Positions 11,040 to 23,300 of a DNA stretch of 64,000 nucleotides are shown piece by piece. How positions within the stretch are numbered: the stretch's first letter is position 1; every line of letters starts with the position of its first letter. This DNA comes from Prorocentrum cordatum (taxonomy: Eukaryota; Sar; Dinophyceae; Prorocentrales; Prorocentraceae). Below the pieces are notes generated by a model, which saw only the letters and a program-made list of their open reading frames with translations, made no database searches and was not told where the DNA came from. The stretch is taken from positions 124,001 to 188,000 of the forward strand of contig CAUYUJ010018640.1 in the NCBI GenBank assembly GCA_963575745.1, read 5' to 3'. The translations under genes and the position numbers were made by a program.

Positions 11040-11455
11040 TCGAGGGCCCCTTGGCGTTGAAACCATCGCCTCTCCCGAGAGACCCTCGTGCGCTATTCTG
11101 AGCGCAGACGGCTCAAGCCCCAAAGGCATCGCTCGAGACGCCCCCAACATCTGGCCCCCCTTGCAGGGGCGCGCGCGAAAACCAGCGCCTCGCTCGAGAC
11201 GTCCGCGGCGCCTGCTCCGACAGCGGGGGGCGTCGAGCACCGGCGCAGGCAGACCGTTCGAGACATCCCCGCCATTTTGGCGCGAACGGAGGAGTGGGGC
11301 TCCGCGGGTCGCCTCGCTCGAGACATCCTCAACACTTGCTCCGGGGGCGGATGATGTCGAGCGCCGCAGCAGGGAAGCCGCTCGAGACGCCCCCCCACTT
11401 TTGGCGCGAGCGGTGCTGAAATTTATCCCTCGCTCGAGGCGCCCTCAGAATTTGC
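11040..11455. repeat. Degenerate tandem array, period about 61 bp
   Basis: A conserved CGCTCGAGAC(G/A)(C/T)CC core recurs near 11130, 11191, 11254, 11314, 11380 and 11431, with weaker copies near 11035 and 11075, giving a period of 52-66 bp. Between cores, several units share an AACA-CTTG/TTTTGG block followed by GCGCGAAC. The core contains the palindrome CTCGAG. Confidence 0.75.
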
Positions 11456-11567
11456 CCATCCAACATCGCCGCCAGCATCTGCGTCGTCATCGCCGTCGCC
11501 ATCGCTGCCATCATCATAACAAATCCCACCATACGGCCATCACCACCACCACTACCACAATTTTCAT

Positions 11568-11760
11568 GGCAGGGCACGCCATATCGTAACATAACACACC
11601 AAACCATGACATACGATACCATAACATAACAGGACGTACAACATAGCACCAGCATAAGCCATCACATGCCATGCCATAACACGACTACCATACAATGCCA
11701 TAGTACGACATAACATACAATAGCATTACATACCATGCCATACCATGTCTTTCATGACCT
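11568..11760. repeat. CATAC/CCATA pentamer-like array
   Basis: About 190 bp of short imperfect units such as CCATACCATA, CATAACATAA and GACATACGATACC. The period of about five bases resembles the TATGC arrays at the window ends but with a different core. Confidence 0.85.
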
Positions 11761-13343
11761 CGCACAACATGACGTGAACGATGATGACGTGCGATGCGCG
11801 GGCGTTCTCGGCGCGGTCAGAGTAGAACCCCATCCGTTGGATACGGGCGAGGGTGGATGACGCGCGCCATAGATATCTTCAGCATCGCGCGCGTTGCACC
11901 GTCGGGGCCGGGCGCGGCTGCGCGCCGGAATGAGCGAGGCCGCTCGTGGCTGCGAGCCGATCGCGACCGCGCCCGCGGCCGTCGCGCATTCGCGCGCGAG
12001 TGGGTCCGCGCGCGGGCGGGGCCCGCCTCGGCGCGCGAGGCCGCTGCGCCGCCCCCCGCCGCCGCCTCGCCCGCCCGCGCGGCTGCCGAGCACGGGGGCG
12101 AGGCGGGGCGCGATTGCGGCCGGCGCGGCCGTGCGGGCTGGCCTCGACCTGCTCGATCAGGAGCCCGGGGGCGGCCCCTCATGCTCGCCCTCCTCGCCGC
12201 GGCGGCAGCGCGGCGGACGGCGAGGGCGCGCCCTCGCCATCCGCCCCGTTACCGCCGTCGCCCCCCCGCTCTGCAGCGCGAGAGGGCGATGTCGTAGATG
12301 CTGGATCGCGTCTTCGCCGTTGCCAACTGCGCCGCTGCGGAGGAGAAGTTCATCCAGCGGGGGGCGGAGGCGGACGACGCCGACGACGGCGACGACGGCG
12401 ACGTCGACGACGACGACGACGACGCTGATCTGCATGCAGCTCATCGCCCGCGTCGTCGTCGCCGAAACAGGCGGCCGCTCTGGCGCAGCAGACGAGCACG
12501 CTTGAGAAGTGGCCGCTCGATGGTCGAGGCGGAGGTCGCGCCGGCAGCCGAGCAGAACGTCCGGCTGCTCAGCCAGGTCGCCGACCTGAAGGCGCAGCTC
12601 GCTGCAGCGGGCGCAGCGACGGCGGCCGCGGCCGCGGGCGCCGAGCTCGCCGCGGGCGCGCCAACGTCGCGAGCGCACTACGTAGGCCGACGGCTGCCGC
12701 GGGGAGGGGAATGGGAGCGGCGATGATGCGGGTGATGACGACAATGAGCGACGACGACGAGGGCGCTGACGACGAGGGGGGTAAGGGTGAGTACGGCGGT
12801 GGTGTATGATTATGGTGATGGGGTTGATGGTGATGATGGCGGTGGCGATGGGTGGCGATGGCAATGTCGACGTCATCGACGTTGTTGCGTGGTGGCAGAC
12901 ATGATGGCGACGCGGGGGTGTTGCCAATGATGGTGGCGACGGGGGTGGCGAGGGTGATGCGGGCGACGGTCGGGCGGCCGATGAATGCATTCAGGAGGCG
13001 CGCCTTCCGCGCCGTCGCCCGATTCGAAGGCGTGCTGTGGCCTCGCAAAATTGCATCAACCTAGCCGCTGCCGTTGGCAGCAGCCGTCGCGCGGTCGGGC
13101 ACGCGCGCCGCGATGGGAGCGGCGCGCGGTTCCAGCAGCGCGCCGCTCGCATCGCGCGCCGCGTCGCCCGCCCTCTTACGGGGCGCGACCTGAGTCCGAC
13201 GGCGGCGCCGCGGCACCACCGCCGAAGTCAAGTTGCAGCGAGAGCGCGCGCATGCAGCTAGAATGCTGCGAGCATGTAAAGCTATAACACGTCGGCAAAG
13301 AGGCACCGACCATTCCATGCGATCGGTTTCAAACCCGTCGTTT
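11761..13343. other. GC-rich region, only weak coding hints
   Basis: A plus-strand frame (12298-12726) contains an acidic GAC-repeat patch (12370-12425) and then a heptad-like VEAEVAPAAEQNVRLL...LKAQLAAAGA segment at about 12520-12650 that could be coiled coil. GTGATG/GGTGATGG repeats lie at 12780-12960. I cannot assign a product or boundaries. Confidence 0.4.
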
Positions 13344-14621
13344 TCAAGTCGAAGACGCGACGGCTTCGCTCTGCGCCCAACGACGCCCCCCCACCCGCCC
13401 GCGGCCGTCATTGCCGCTCAGGGGGCACGGGCCCCGCGCGCAGCAACGCCACGTTGCCCTGCGCTGCGGGGGGGGGGGGCGGCAGCGAGCCGCGGTGGGC
13501 GTGGCCCCGACCGATTGCGGGGCGAGTCGAGCGATCGTCGTCGTCTTCGCCGTCGTCATCGTCGCCGTCGCCGTCTTCGCCACCTGCCCCCCCGCCACCC
13601 GAACCCTTCTGGCTCCGTCGGCGCCCCCCCCCCCCCCCGACGCCCGCAGCCGGCCGCGCGCGCCCGACGGGCCTCGGGGCGTGCTCGGCGCGCGCGGCAG
13701 GAGCAACATGTTCTCGGGCGCGCGCGGCTGTGGCGAGCCCGCGACCGACACCGCCGCGACCTTCGGGGGCGCGGCGGGCGGCGTCGGCGGCGCGGGCGTC
13801 GGCGGCGCTTGGGCGCCCATGTTGGCGAGCTCGAACAGGGGCTTCTTCGCCGCGGCGAGCTTCTTCGCCGCGGCGGCGCGGACGGCCCGCTCCTGCGTGA
13901 TCCGTGCCTGCAGGTCATGCGGGAGTTTGATCAGCTCGCCGTTCTTGGCCTGTTCGGCCTCGAGGAGCTCGGTCGCCTTCTTCTATCTGTCCATGGCCGC
14001 CTGCGTGCCGAACTCGGCCTCCTCCAGCGCGGCTTCGATGTCCTCCAACCCCGCGGCCTTGGCATCCGAGTCAATGACCAGCATGCCACTGCGCCGGCCC
14101 TGCTCGGGCGTCGCCCGCGCCCGTGCCCCGCCCCCGCCGCGCGATGCGGATGGGCGCGCTGCAGCGCGCCCCGCATCGTCGCCGCCCTCGTCGCCATCAT
14201 CCCCTCCGTCGTCGCCGTCGCCGCCTCCGCCGTTGCGTCGTCGTCGGGGCCGTCGCGGCCGTCGCCGCCGCTGTCGTCGCCGTCGTCGGGGCCGTCGCAT
14301 TCGTCGTCGCCGACAGCCGTTCGCTTGCCTTCCAGAGCGCGTCCTGGCGATCGCGTCGCCCTGGTCTCCCTGCTGCCGCGCTCGCATCGCGGCCGCGGCG
14401 AGCGTCGGCGCAGGCGCGGGCGCCGGCGTTGGCGCCGGCGAGCAGAGGCCCGGGCCCGCGGGCGCTCGAGCACGGATCGATGTAGCTGCGCTGTCGGGCG
14501 ACCCGCGCCCCCGACCCGCGCCCGCGCCCTTCCCCCTCCACGTCGCGCTCCCCCTCGTCTCGCGCCCGCCCCCCTCCCCGCCCGCATCTCGCGCCCCCTC
14601 CGTTCTCTGCGCCCCTCCCAT
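13344..14621 (-). pseudogene. Minus-strand coiled-coil-like frame with one in-frame stop
   Basis: On the minus strand the frame from 14621 to 13344 is open except for one TAG at about 13983-13985. An Arg/Ala/Gly-rich and acidic first part is followed by MLVIDSDAKAAGLEDIEAA and LEEAEFGTQAAMDR, then after the stop KKATELLEAEQAKNGELIKL, QERAVRAAAAKKLAAAKK and a Pro/Ala-rich tail. The Glu/Lys/Ala heptads look like coding for a coiled coil and contrast with the Arg-rich noise of the other frames. Similar coiled-coil frames precede LINE-type pol genes in dinoflagellates, so a retroelement ORF1 is possible. No catalytic domain is seen. Confidence 0.4.
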
Positions 14622-15455
14622 CGCGCCCCGCCTCTAGAGCCGGCCGCCCCCGCCTCCATTAATGCGACGCTGCGGCGCCGCATTGGCGCGCGATGGGCGA
14701 ACGCGGCGCCGCGGCGCCGCGCGCGCCCAAACGCGACGCGAATCCCCCCGCGCGCGCGGAGTGCTCTGGCTCGATCGCACGGGGTTCACGTGGCGGCCCC
14801 AGCCCGCGGGCGACGCCGCGCCCGCGCCGCCGCGCGGGCGCCTCGCGGCGGGCCGCGCCAAACGCCCGCCCGAGCGCGTCCAACTTTTAGAAATCTGGGG
14901 GCTGATCCCGGTAGGGTGGCGGTTGCGCCGCATGGGTGGTAGCTTCTCTGACGACGCCGATGGCGAGGCGTGGTTTGCCCCGCTATTGGCGGGGGACTTC
15001 TTCGGCATTCAGTGCATCGCGCGCGCGGCGCTCATCTGGGAGATTATTGCGTTTGGCCCCATGTGCCCACCCTTCCGACATGTTCCGGTGGATCTACGCT
15101 TGCACTTACATGCGCGCGACGTCTGGAAGCTCGTCTATTAAAACAGCCGCGCATGTGGGCGGCATCGGCCTCGTCCAGGCATGCTATGGCGACCCTGGCC
15201 GATGGTGCCTGCGCGCGCGCAGCCTGCGACCACGCCATGATCACGAGGGAAAAACACAGACACAATTAATCGTCGATTCCCAGGAAAATGCTCGAACATC
15301 TGGGAAGTGGGGGATGCAAATTTCAAGAACTAATGAACATGTTGGGAATCCGGGGATTTGTGTGCGTGTTTGTTTGTGTGTCCCTGGGCCCCTTCGCATG
15401 AACTCTCGCTTCTACAATCGCCGTCGCTCATGATGGCCCGCGCGCGAGCGATCGC
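14622..15455. other. No gene recognised
   Basis: GC falls gradually from very high to moderate along this stretch. Short open frames overlap on both strands without a recognisable domain. No repeats beyond short GT-rich text near 15356-15385. Confidence 0.55.
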
Positions 15456-15960
15456 CGTCGACGCGGTGTTCATCGTCGCTTCAGAATCGACATCGTCGTC
15501 ATCAGCAGCGTCATTGCCATCGGCATCACCACAGCCATCATAATCGCAACCCTTCGCACCCGCGGGTGGCAGCGCGGGCAGTGCTCTCATCGTTTCAGCT
15601 CGAAGGGCGCTGCCGATGATGCTGTTGAAGCATCACCATCAGCACTGTCAGCAGCAGGGTGAGGCTCGCGAACCCCATGCCGCAATAGTGATACACCCTC
15701 TAGTCACCAACTGCCCTTTCGACCTCCGATCACCATTCTCATCGCTCATCTACTCCCATCCTCCCCCGCCGTGTCATCATCTTCATCATCCTCCAAGTTG
15801 CCATATGCGCACGAAATCGACCGCTCGTGGACAGCGATGTTGAGTAGTGCTATCATCGCTTGAGCGCGGAGACGACCAGTCCTTATCCCGCCCCCCCAAA
15901 ACATCATCACCGTCATGATCACATTCATCATCATCACCACCCTCACACCGCAATGCCGAC
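15456..15960. repeat. CATCGTCATCA-type trinucleotide patches
   Basis: Several separate patches of (CAT/CGT/CAG)n at about 15465-15545, 15630-15655, 15773-15795 and 15900-15950, with unique sequence between. Peptides read from them (poly-His, poly-Ser, poly-Asp) are by-products. Confidence 0.75.
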
Positions 15961-16270
15961 GATTCTTCCGCCAGCATCGTCAACAACACGGGATTTAAGA
16001 GGTATCTCTCCTCGTCACCCTTTTTCATCCTCCTTTGTGATCTCAAGTTTCCTCGTCGTCCTCCCTCGTTTCATCCGCATCTTATCGATCACTGCACCAT
16101 GCGCCTCTTCGCCCATCCTTCTTCATCGCGGTCCTTATGATAGCGACCCTCGTGATATTTTTCCTGAGATCGGCGAAGGCCTCCAGTAGATCTCCCTTAT
16201 GATAGTTCGAACGGGTCCTCAGACCTGTCATGTGCCCTCCTGACACCAGCGATATGTCCCCATGCGACCT
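15961..16270. other. Moderate-GC stretch without a gene
   Basis: Pyrimidine-rich text around 16015-16080. No domain, RNA gene or repeat was recognised up to the array at 16285. Confidence 0.5.
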
Positions 16271-16284
16271 TTGATGCCGACGCG

Positions 16285-16630
16285 GAGTATCAAGCAAGTA
16301 CTTAGAAGTGTCTTCTAGTATGTTGCACGTCGTGTTAAATACTCAGTTGTGTACTTCGTAAGTACTTCTAAGTGTCGATGTAATTATTTCGCTAAGTTGC
16401 TTGCTAATTCACTTGGTCAGTACCTAGCTAAGTACCCAGATGTGTAAGCTAGGTGGTTCGCCGATCAATCTAAGTTCTTAAATAAGTACGTAGTACGTAC
16501 TTCTAAGTGCCCAGCTAAGTAAATGGCTAAGCTACTTGCTAAGTCATTGGCAAATGAGTTGGCTGAGTACTTAGAAGGTTTATTCCAAATCGGCGAAGTA
16601 CTCACTGAGTCGGCTGAGTACTTACGAGAG
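16285..16630. repeat. AT-rich AAGTACTT/CTAAGT array
   Basis: About 345 bp of degenerate short units around AAGTACTTCTAAGTG, GCTAAGTAC and GCTAAGTTGCTTGCTAA. AAGTACTT is its own reverse complement, so the array is rich in short hairpin-forming palindromes. It is among the most AT-rich parts of the window and ends close to 16630, where composition jumps back to high GC. Confidence 0.85.
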
Positions 16631-16789
16631 CAATGGTTCTCCCAAGTTGCGGAATGAGAAAAAAAAACGACGAAGAGACGACACGACAGAGTCCGCGGAG
16701 GGGAGGGAGGAAGGGATGGGGGGGAGGCGCGGCCCGTCTGCAGGGCGCCCCGCGCGGCCAGGCCACCGTCGCCGCGCGACTGCTTCGCG

Positions 16790-18100
16790 TACGCCTCAGA
16801 CGGCGTTCGCGGCTTCGCGAACGACCAGCATCCGAGCGGGCCCCATCGCGGCCGGATCCACCTTCGCCGCCTCGAGCAGGAACACCGGCCGTCGGGCCCC
16901 GGGACCGCTCGCCACGCCTCGGCCCGCGCTCGCAGTGCGCCGCCTGGCTCGAGCGCAAGAGGCTGACCAAGCCAGCCTCGGCCCAGGAAGCCGCGGCCGC
17001 GTCTGGAGCGACCCCGCCGGCAACTGGAGCACCGTCACCGCCGCGCGCGCCAGCTGCGGGAGCAGCCGCGATGCCAGCAGCCGGAGCACGGCCGCTGCTG
17101 AGCGCCCCCTCGGGCAGCGCCACCGCCCGCGCCACGCTTCCCGCGGTTGCGCTGGCCCGCGCGGGAGCCGGCGGGTCGCCTCCGCGGCCGCCTCCGCGGC
17201 CACGCTGGCGCTGGCGGCGCCCCTTCGCCGTGCGCCAGTAGCTGGAGTCTCCGTCGCTGCTGGCGCCTCTTGTCTGCCGCAGCCGCCTGGTCGGCGGTTG
17301 CGCCTTCGTTCGCCCGCAGCGGCGTTGGCACCTCGAGGCCGCCGTCGACTCGGTCGTCGGTGTCCGCCCAGGCGCGGTCGGGGGTGCGCAGCCCCGAGGC
17401 TCTCACTGCCGCTGCCGGTGTGGCCGCTCGCTCGAGCTCCCGGGCGGGCTCGTCCAGTGACGCGTATTCCTGCTCGACGGAGTAGTCGCCCTCGTCGACT
17501 TGCACCGTCGCCGGGGGCCATGGCCGGTCAGCGGCGTCAGCGCCGCAGCGGGGGCTCACGGGCGCTGGGTTTTGGCCTCTTCCAGCCCGCGCCAGTGGAT
17601 GGAGCAGGCCCTCCCGCGAGGCTGGTCATCACGAAGCCCCCAGGCCCACGGAGGCCAGTCTGCTGCAGCGCCAGAGCTGCAAGCTCCGCGCTCGGCGTCC
17701 TGCCTGTCGAGCTGGCTGCCCGGGCTGCTTCCAGCGGCGCCGTCGCAGCAGTCCTCGCTGCTGCCGGTGCGGCCGCCTGCCGTGCGTGCGCTGCTGCCGG
17801 AGCGGACAGCGCGCCCAGCTCCCAGCCATCGCCAGGCGCGCCCGCGCGCCGTGCCGCCGGCCGACTTGGCGGCACCCGCGGGTTCCGCAGAGCCGCCTGC
17901 GGAGGGATCCGTGGCCAGGGGGCAGCCCCTGCCGAGCCCGCTAGCGTTGCCGCCGCCGCCTTCGCCGCCCGCACCTCTTCGTCCTTGCTCTCGTGTGAGG
18001 GGTGTGCCGAAATGGGCGTGTGGCGGCGTTCGCTCAACCCCATTGTGTGTCGAAGTGAGCGCGCAGCTGCATGCGCTCACCCCTGCTGAGATCTTGGGTG
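16790..18100 (-). other. Weak minus-strand coding candidate
   Basis: Two overlapping minus-strand frames show less Arg-rich text than their surroundings. One (18043-17537) reads SHESKDEEVRAAKAAAATLA and later FVMTSLAGGPAPSTGAGWKR. The other (17559-17035) reads VQVDEGDYSVEQEYASLDEP and ARELERAATPAAAVRASGLR. The plus strand is also open over long stretches, so openness is not evidence. It could be exons of a host gene or an ORF1/gag of a retroelement. No domain was recognised. Confidence 0.25.
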
Positions 18101-19700
18101 AAGCTCCCTAGGAAGCACGAAGCTTGTGAGCATTGCGCCGACATGGGCGGGAGGGGGACTCATGCTGGCGCTCCTACCGGGGCCTGAAGTGGAGCTTCAT
18201 ATGAGGGCACGAACCATCACGAACCCTGTGAGGAGTGTGCCAAATTGAGCGGGTGGATTCATGTGTGTGTGTGTGTGTGTGTCTTCACTGGGGCCTTTGG
18301 ACGGACGGAGAGCAGTGGCAGGGAGAGAAGGAGGCGGGAGGGCGAGGATCACGATTATGAGGAGGAGGAGGAGGAGGAGGAGGAGGAGGGGGAGAAGACA
18401 AGGGTGAGATGCGACGCGCTGCGGATTCAAAGCGAGGTCTCAAGAACACATGATACTTGCCAGCGTCATAACTTTTTCTTTCGGTTGTGGGGGGGACGGG
18501 GGCGCCAGCGGCAGGCCTCTGCACGTTGGCACTCGAGCCTCGCAACCCGCTGGCTCCCCACCCCCGGGTCCATTAAACTTGTTTTGCGCTTCCAAGATAC
18601 ATTTGATTTGGGGAAAAAAGTAGACACTCGCGGCATTGTTTACATTTGCCGCAGCTCTTGCAGCCCATACGCTTCCTCACTCTTACCCGCAATTGCGAGG
18701 CTTAGGAATTTTGTTGAAGGTGGTGTCCACGCCAGCGTGTGCCATCGCGGGTACCGTGGCCCTCGCACTGTTGACGGCGTGTCTCAGGAGGCCGCCACGA
18801 TGGCCCTGATGATTAATTTGTTAACTCAGCCTCTCCTGGTGATCGCCCAGGTCATGTTTTCAGTAATGCGGACGCCATTGTCAAGAACGCCGTCCTCACG
18901 CTTTGCAATCTACCGCGTGAGAATCGTGGGCCTTTCGGCCTTGCAACTCTGGCTTCTCCCCCTCCGTCCTATCCATCCTCTGCTTCTCGCTATTATGTTC
19001 TCCCCCACATATGTTCATACTCCTTTTCTCCTCCGGTTCTCTACCTCTCAGCCTTACCTTCTTCATCCCCTACGCGCCATCTCCCCCCCCCATCGGCCCT
19101 CCCTCCCCGCTCCGTCTCATCCTCCACGTTTTCTCATCCTCCATCTCCACATCCAGTCAGGCCGCCACCTCGGTGCAGAGGCTGGCCGAGCAGGTCCACT
19201 TACCAGACGAGGAGCAGCTGCAGCAGCTCTGGGCCCGGCGGCCTCCCGCGGAGATTTCACGAGCTGACTGCTGCGGCAGAGGCAGCAGTAGCAGCCCCGA
19301 CCTGCGGCTCGGAGGCGCGAAAGTAGCAGTTTTTCGCTCGTCGCGGCCTTGGCCGGAGAGCTGCCCTTATCTAGGGGCGGTGCGAGGGTACCAAGAGAAT
19401 CGTGAGTCGCGTGGTGCGCCTAGATCCCCCCCAATTGTATAAGCCAGTTTCCAAGGCCTCACGCACTGAAAAGATCTGGATGTTGGAGGTATGGGAGCAG
19501 TTGCGGATGCATGCGCTCTTCCTTCTCTCGTTATTCTCCCTCTCCGTTCTCTCCCCAAACTTTGGGAGCCGTTGGGGCGGTGCATCGCGCCTCTCGCGCT
19601 GCAAAGCAAGGGCAGTCGGGCTCGGTACGCCGTTGCGGACTGCTGGTGGTTGGATGTCGCCCCCATTACGTAGTCATGGGTGTGTATGCAACAGGTGATG
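18101..19700. other. Mixed sequence upstream of the LINE fragment
   Basis: Includes a (TG)n run at 18262-18282 and a (GGA)n run at 18358-18390. The stretch 18960-19150 is strongly pyrimidine-rich on the plus strand. Upstream parts of the LINE (endonuclease, RT N-terminus) would be expected here, but I could not identify conserved motifs. Confidence 0.5.
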
Positions 19701-19704
19701 CAAC

Positions 19705-20375
19705 GTGGGGGTGGGGTCTGTGCTGCCATCCAAGAGGCGCTGCGCGGAGCGTGTGCGTGCTTCGTCAGCGGGAGTCCGACAATATTGTTTCCTTTCTCCA
19801 TTGCTTTTCGCCATCATCACCGACCTACTTCTCCGGCGCCTTCAACGTCTGCTTCTTGCATCTGCTCCCCAGGGCGTACGCGGACGACCCGGCACTTATC
19901 ACGCACCACCTCCACAGGGACTTCTCCGTGCTCGACTCCTGACAAGGCCTCACATCGGGCAATAGAATCGTTGTTTTTTTGCGCCGCGAGGAGTTGGACG
20001 AGCTCCGAGCCTCCGCGGTTGCGATTACATCCTGGGCCTGGAAGCCGAGGACGCCTTTCGGCAAAATCCCTTCGAGAAGTACCTCCTCCGAGCCTCCCTC
20101 TCGGGCATGGTTGGCTGCGGCTTCCAACTGACGCTCCTCGCAGCGCGCGTGTACTTGGTTTCCGTCTCCAGCTTCGTGTCGCAATGAAAATTGGGTGAAG
20201 TTCGAGATCAAAGATTTTCCATGCTTCCTCCCTGTGTCGCGAGGCTGGCTATCCCTAGCGCTCCTCAGGGATCCGCGGGCCATGGGTGCAGCGGGCGTCA
20301 CAGACATCGACCGACTTCCCCTTTGTGCGCGCGTTCGCAACGTCGTCGAAGGGCTCGTTGCCACGGTGGCTTACA
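19705..20375 (+). pseudogene. LINE (non-LTR) reverse transcriptase fragment, LINE-1
   Basis: RT motif B is readable as SAGVRQYCFLSPLLFAI followed by TDLLLRRLQRL (about 19755-19850), where the canonical form is G-x-x-Q-G-x-P-L-S-P-x-L-F. After a frame change, motif C reads RAYADD (about 19873-19890), both Asp retained. A further shift gives the post-RT region KYLLRASLSGMVGCGFQLTL, LAARVYLVSVSSFVSQ and, near 20330, NVVEGLVATVAYK. The fragment is broken by at least three frame changes. Motif A, the endonuclease and the 3' end were not identified. Motif C conservation suggests a non-LTR RT rather than a retroviral one. Confidence 0.7.
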
Positions 20376-23300
20376 AGTGACGAGATGCGCCCGCACGCGC
20401 CCGCTCCCTGTTGGAAGCTTTTGGCTGCGCCAGAGTTCGTCCACAGGGGGGCTGTCGGCTGTCTGGCATACCTGGTTCCACAACGCGGCCGTTCTGCAGC
20501 TGGAGTCCGCCGCCGCCCATTTCAACAGTCTTGCTTCGGGGGGGGGGGGCTCGCATCCGAGCCCAGATCCTCGCCGCTGCGGGTGCGGAGTTGGGCGCGG
20601 AGGAGCAATGAGACCCCTACCAGGCCCAGAGGCAGCGCGTTTGTTTTAAGATCTGACAGGCACTCCCACCAGATGCAGGTGGGCCACTGCGTCTCTTGGC
20701 GGACCGCCGGGCAGCACGGGCGAAAGGGGTCATCGCGATGTTGAGGACTCCTCTCAAAGGATGGTGCATAGGCTGCCGCTTCGAGCGGCAGCTGGCGTGC
20801 ATATTCCGCTGCAGCCTGGAGGACTCGATCGAGCACTACGCGCAGTGACCCGGTGTGCGCGATTTCGCGCGGTGCCGGTCGGCGTTTCCATCCGTAGCGG
20901 AGAGTCTCGCGGATTTCTTGTTGTTCGACCGCGCGCTGGAGAAAGGCTCCGTGTACTTTCCCGTACGCTCCGCGTTGTGGACGGTGGCGGTCTAATAATT
21001 GTATTGCAGGGTTCGCCACGGTGTACACGGCAAGGCGGGCCGCCAGGGTGACGAGTTCGGTATTGTGTCTTTCTCTCCTCCCTTTACTCTTCTTCTGCCG
21101 CGGTGCTCTCGACATGTGTGTAAAAACAATGCATGCGGGGCTTGTGGCGGCAGACTCGCTGAGCCAGGCCACCTTCGATTTGGTCCGAGGGCATTCCTCG
21201 GCGTTTGGATTGGAACGACCGTTCCGGAGTAATTCATTCCTGGCCCTTCCGCGCGCCCCAGCACCGCGCCCTTTTTGTGCACCCTCATCGCCGTGCGTTT
21301 TCGAAGTGCAGATTGTCGCCCCCGTCTCTGTGTTCTCTTCCTCCATCCCCGTGTTTTCCCTCCCTCCTCCTCGTCCGGGTTCGCCCCAATCTCATTGCGT
21401 TTTTGGTGACCACGCTGCCCACTCTCACGCCTACTCGCCCGCCCGGCGGCAACCGTTTAAGTTGCCAAAATGAACCGCTGCCGGCGCAGCTTTCTTTGGT
21501 TCCAGAGCGCCCGCCGCCAGTTTGGTGCGCATGCCAGGCAGGCCTTTGTAGCATTCTCTGTAGCTTTCCCCTCCGTTCCTGTCCTCTCACTCCTTCTCCC
21601 TGTGTTGGTCTTTGGGCCATGAAGCCTACATTGCCTGCAGGGCACGCAGAGTCCTACCGAGGCTCCGCGAGGGCGGTCCTCTTCCCCTCCTCATCTCCCA
21701 CCCCCTCTCCGGTGGATGCGTTTCCTTCCCGTTTCGTTGGGGGGGGCGGGTCGGCTGGTCCATGAGTGGCACGGGCTGTTTTATTTTCTCGTCTCGTCGC
21801 TTTCTCTTCTCCCCTCTTGCCTCCCTCTCAGCCTCTCTCCCTCCTTCCTGCTGCTGCCGTCACCGCCGCTTCTCCACCTTCCATAACGTTTTTGGGTTGC
21901 TCGAGATACTCCTCTCCGTTTGGAGCTGCGCTCGTGGGGGAGGCATGGCCGCTCTTCTCTCCCCCTCTTCCTCCGGCTCCTCCTCCTTTTCCCTTGCCTC
22001 CTCCTGTCAGCTGTGAGCTGATAGCGTGAAGTTCTTGTCCGATGTCGCCCCCCTCCCCTCCCCCCCGTCCAGGGCCGGTCGGCCCCCCCACGGCCGCTCG
22101 GCCCTTGGGGGCCCCCCCAAAGCGGGGGTAATCAAACTAGGGCCAGGCGAACTTGGAGCACCGCTCCAGGAGTCGCCGGCTGGTGGGACACGCAAGGCAG
22201 TGAGGACGTAGAAGAAAGCAGACGCGAGGGAGAAGGAGGATAAGAAGGAACGAGCCATGACCTCAGCGGAGGAGGAGGAGGAGGAGGAGGAGGAGGAGGA
22301 GGAGGAGGAGGAGAAGGAGGAGGGGGGAAAGTGGAGAGGCTGAGCGGCGGTGCAACATTGAGGTTGGCGGTGAGGAGGCGTGAGGGTACGCAGCGGCGTT
22401 GCGCTTGCGCGGGCGGGCGGCCTGGTCTTTCTCGCGGTATCCTGGCGGTTGTGGTCCATTCTTTCCCCCCACCACGAAGATTACACCTAACCAACCCACA
22501 CTACCAAGGGTGCTGGTAGCTGTAGGTAAGGTTGACGCAGGACAAAGGAGGGTAGAACAGGAGCCGGAAGGCGCGTTTGTTCAAGCTGCCGCTTGGTTGA
22601 GCGGCAGGCTGCTACATGTTGGCGTCATTCGACGGCACTGGAGGCGAGGTTGGAAGCGGGCAGGGGAGGTAGAAGGCGTCGCATAAAATGAAGCGTGGGA
22701 GAAGGTGAGGATACGGGCTGCGGCTTGTCGAAGCGGGGTCGCGGTCGCCGTCACCGCAGCCGCCCTGGCCCTGGCCAGGATGGCAGTCGGCACGGTGCTA
22801 GAGCCACCCTCGCCTAAGTGGAGGGTACAAGGTCTTCTTCCTTTGGCTGTAGGGAGACCCTTCGAGACGGACCCCTGGTCACCGCCAGAGGACCGTCGCC
22901 AGCCGAAGTGGCCAATCGGTATTCATGACGTGACTGGGGGCCACTATGGGTTTCCCACGGGCAGAGGGGAGGTTTGCACCCTATTGCGGCGGTGGGTCCG
23001 TCCTTCCCGCATATTGATCCCCCCTCCCCCGCCATTCCTACCGCCCCTCCTATAGTATGTGAATGGCGGCGGCTGGGTGAGGCGAGACGCGGGAGATGTC
23101 AGCTGGCAGAGCGCGAGTGCGTGCGCATGTCGCGCGTTGCCGTAGCAGGCTCGCTGTTCAGGAGCCGCAGCCATCGTGGCCCTTGCCAGTGCCAGGATGG
23201 CCATCAGTGAGCACCCCCTGCCGTTGCCCCCAAAACTTACACAGACCCCATTCCTCCCTTCGCTAGAAGAGTGGGTCGGTGAACGTTAAAGAGCGAAAGG

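Noticed and set aside
11268-11284. GCCATTTTGGC, an 11-base match to the spliced-leader core
   Set aside because: It is part of a satellite unit also occurring as CACTTTTGGCGCG, with no match in the flanks.
12298-14942. Several plus-strand frames up to 569 codons
   Set aside because: Driven by CGTCGCC and GCC repeats, Arg/Pro/Ala in all frames. Only the minus-strand coiled-coil-like frame looked coding.
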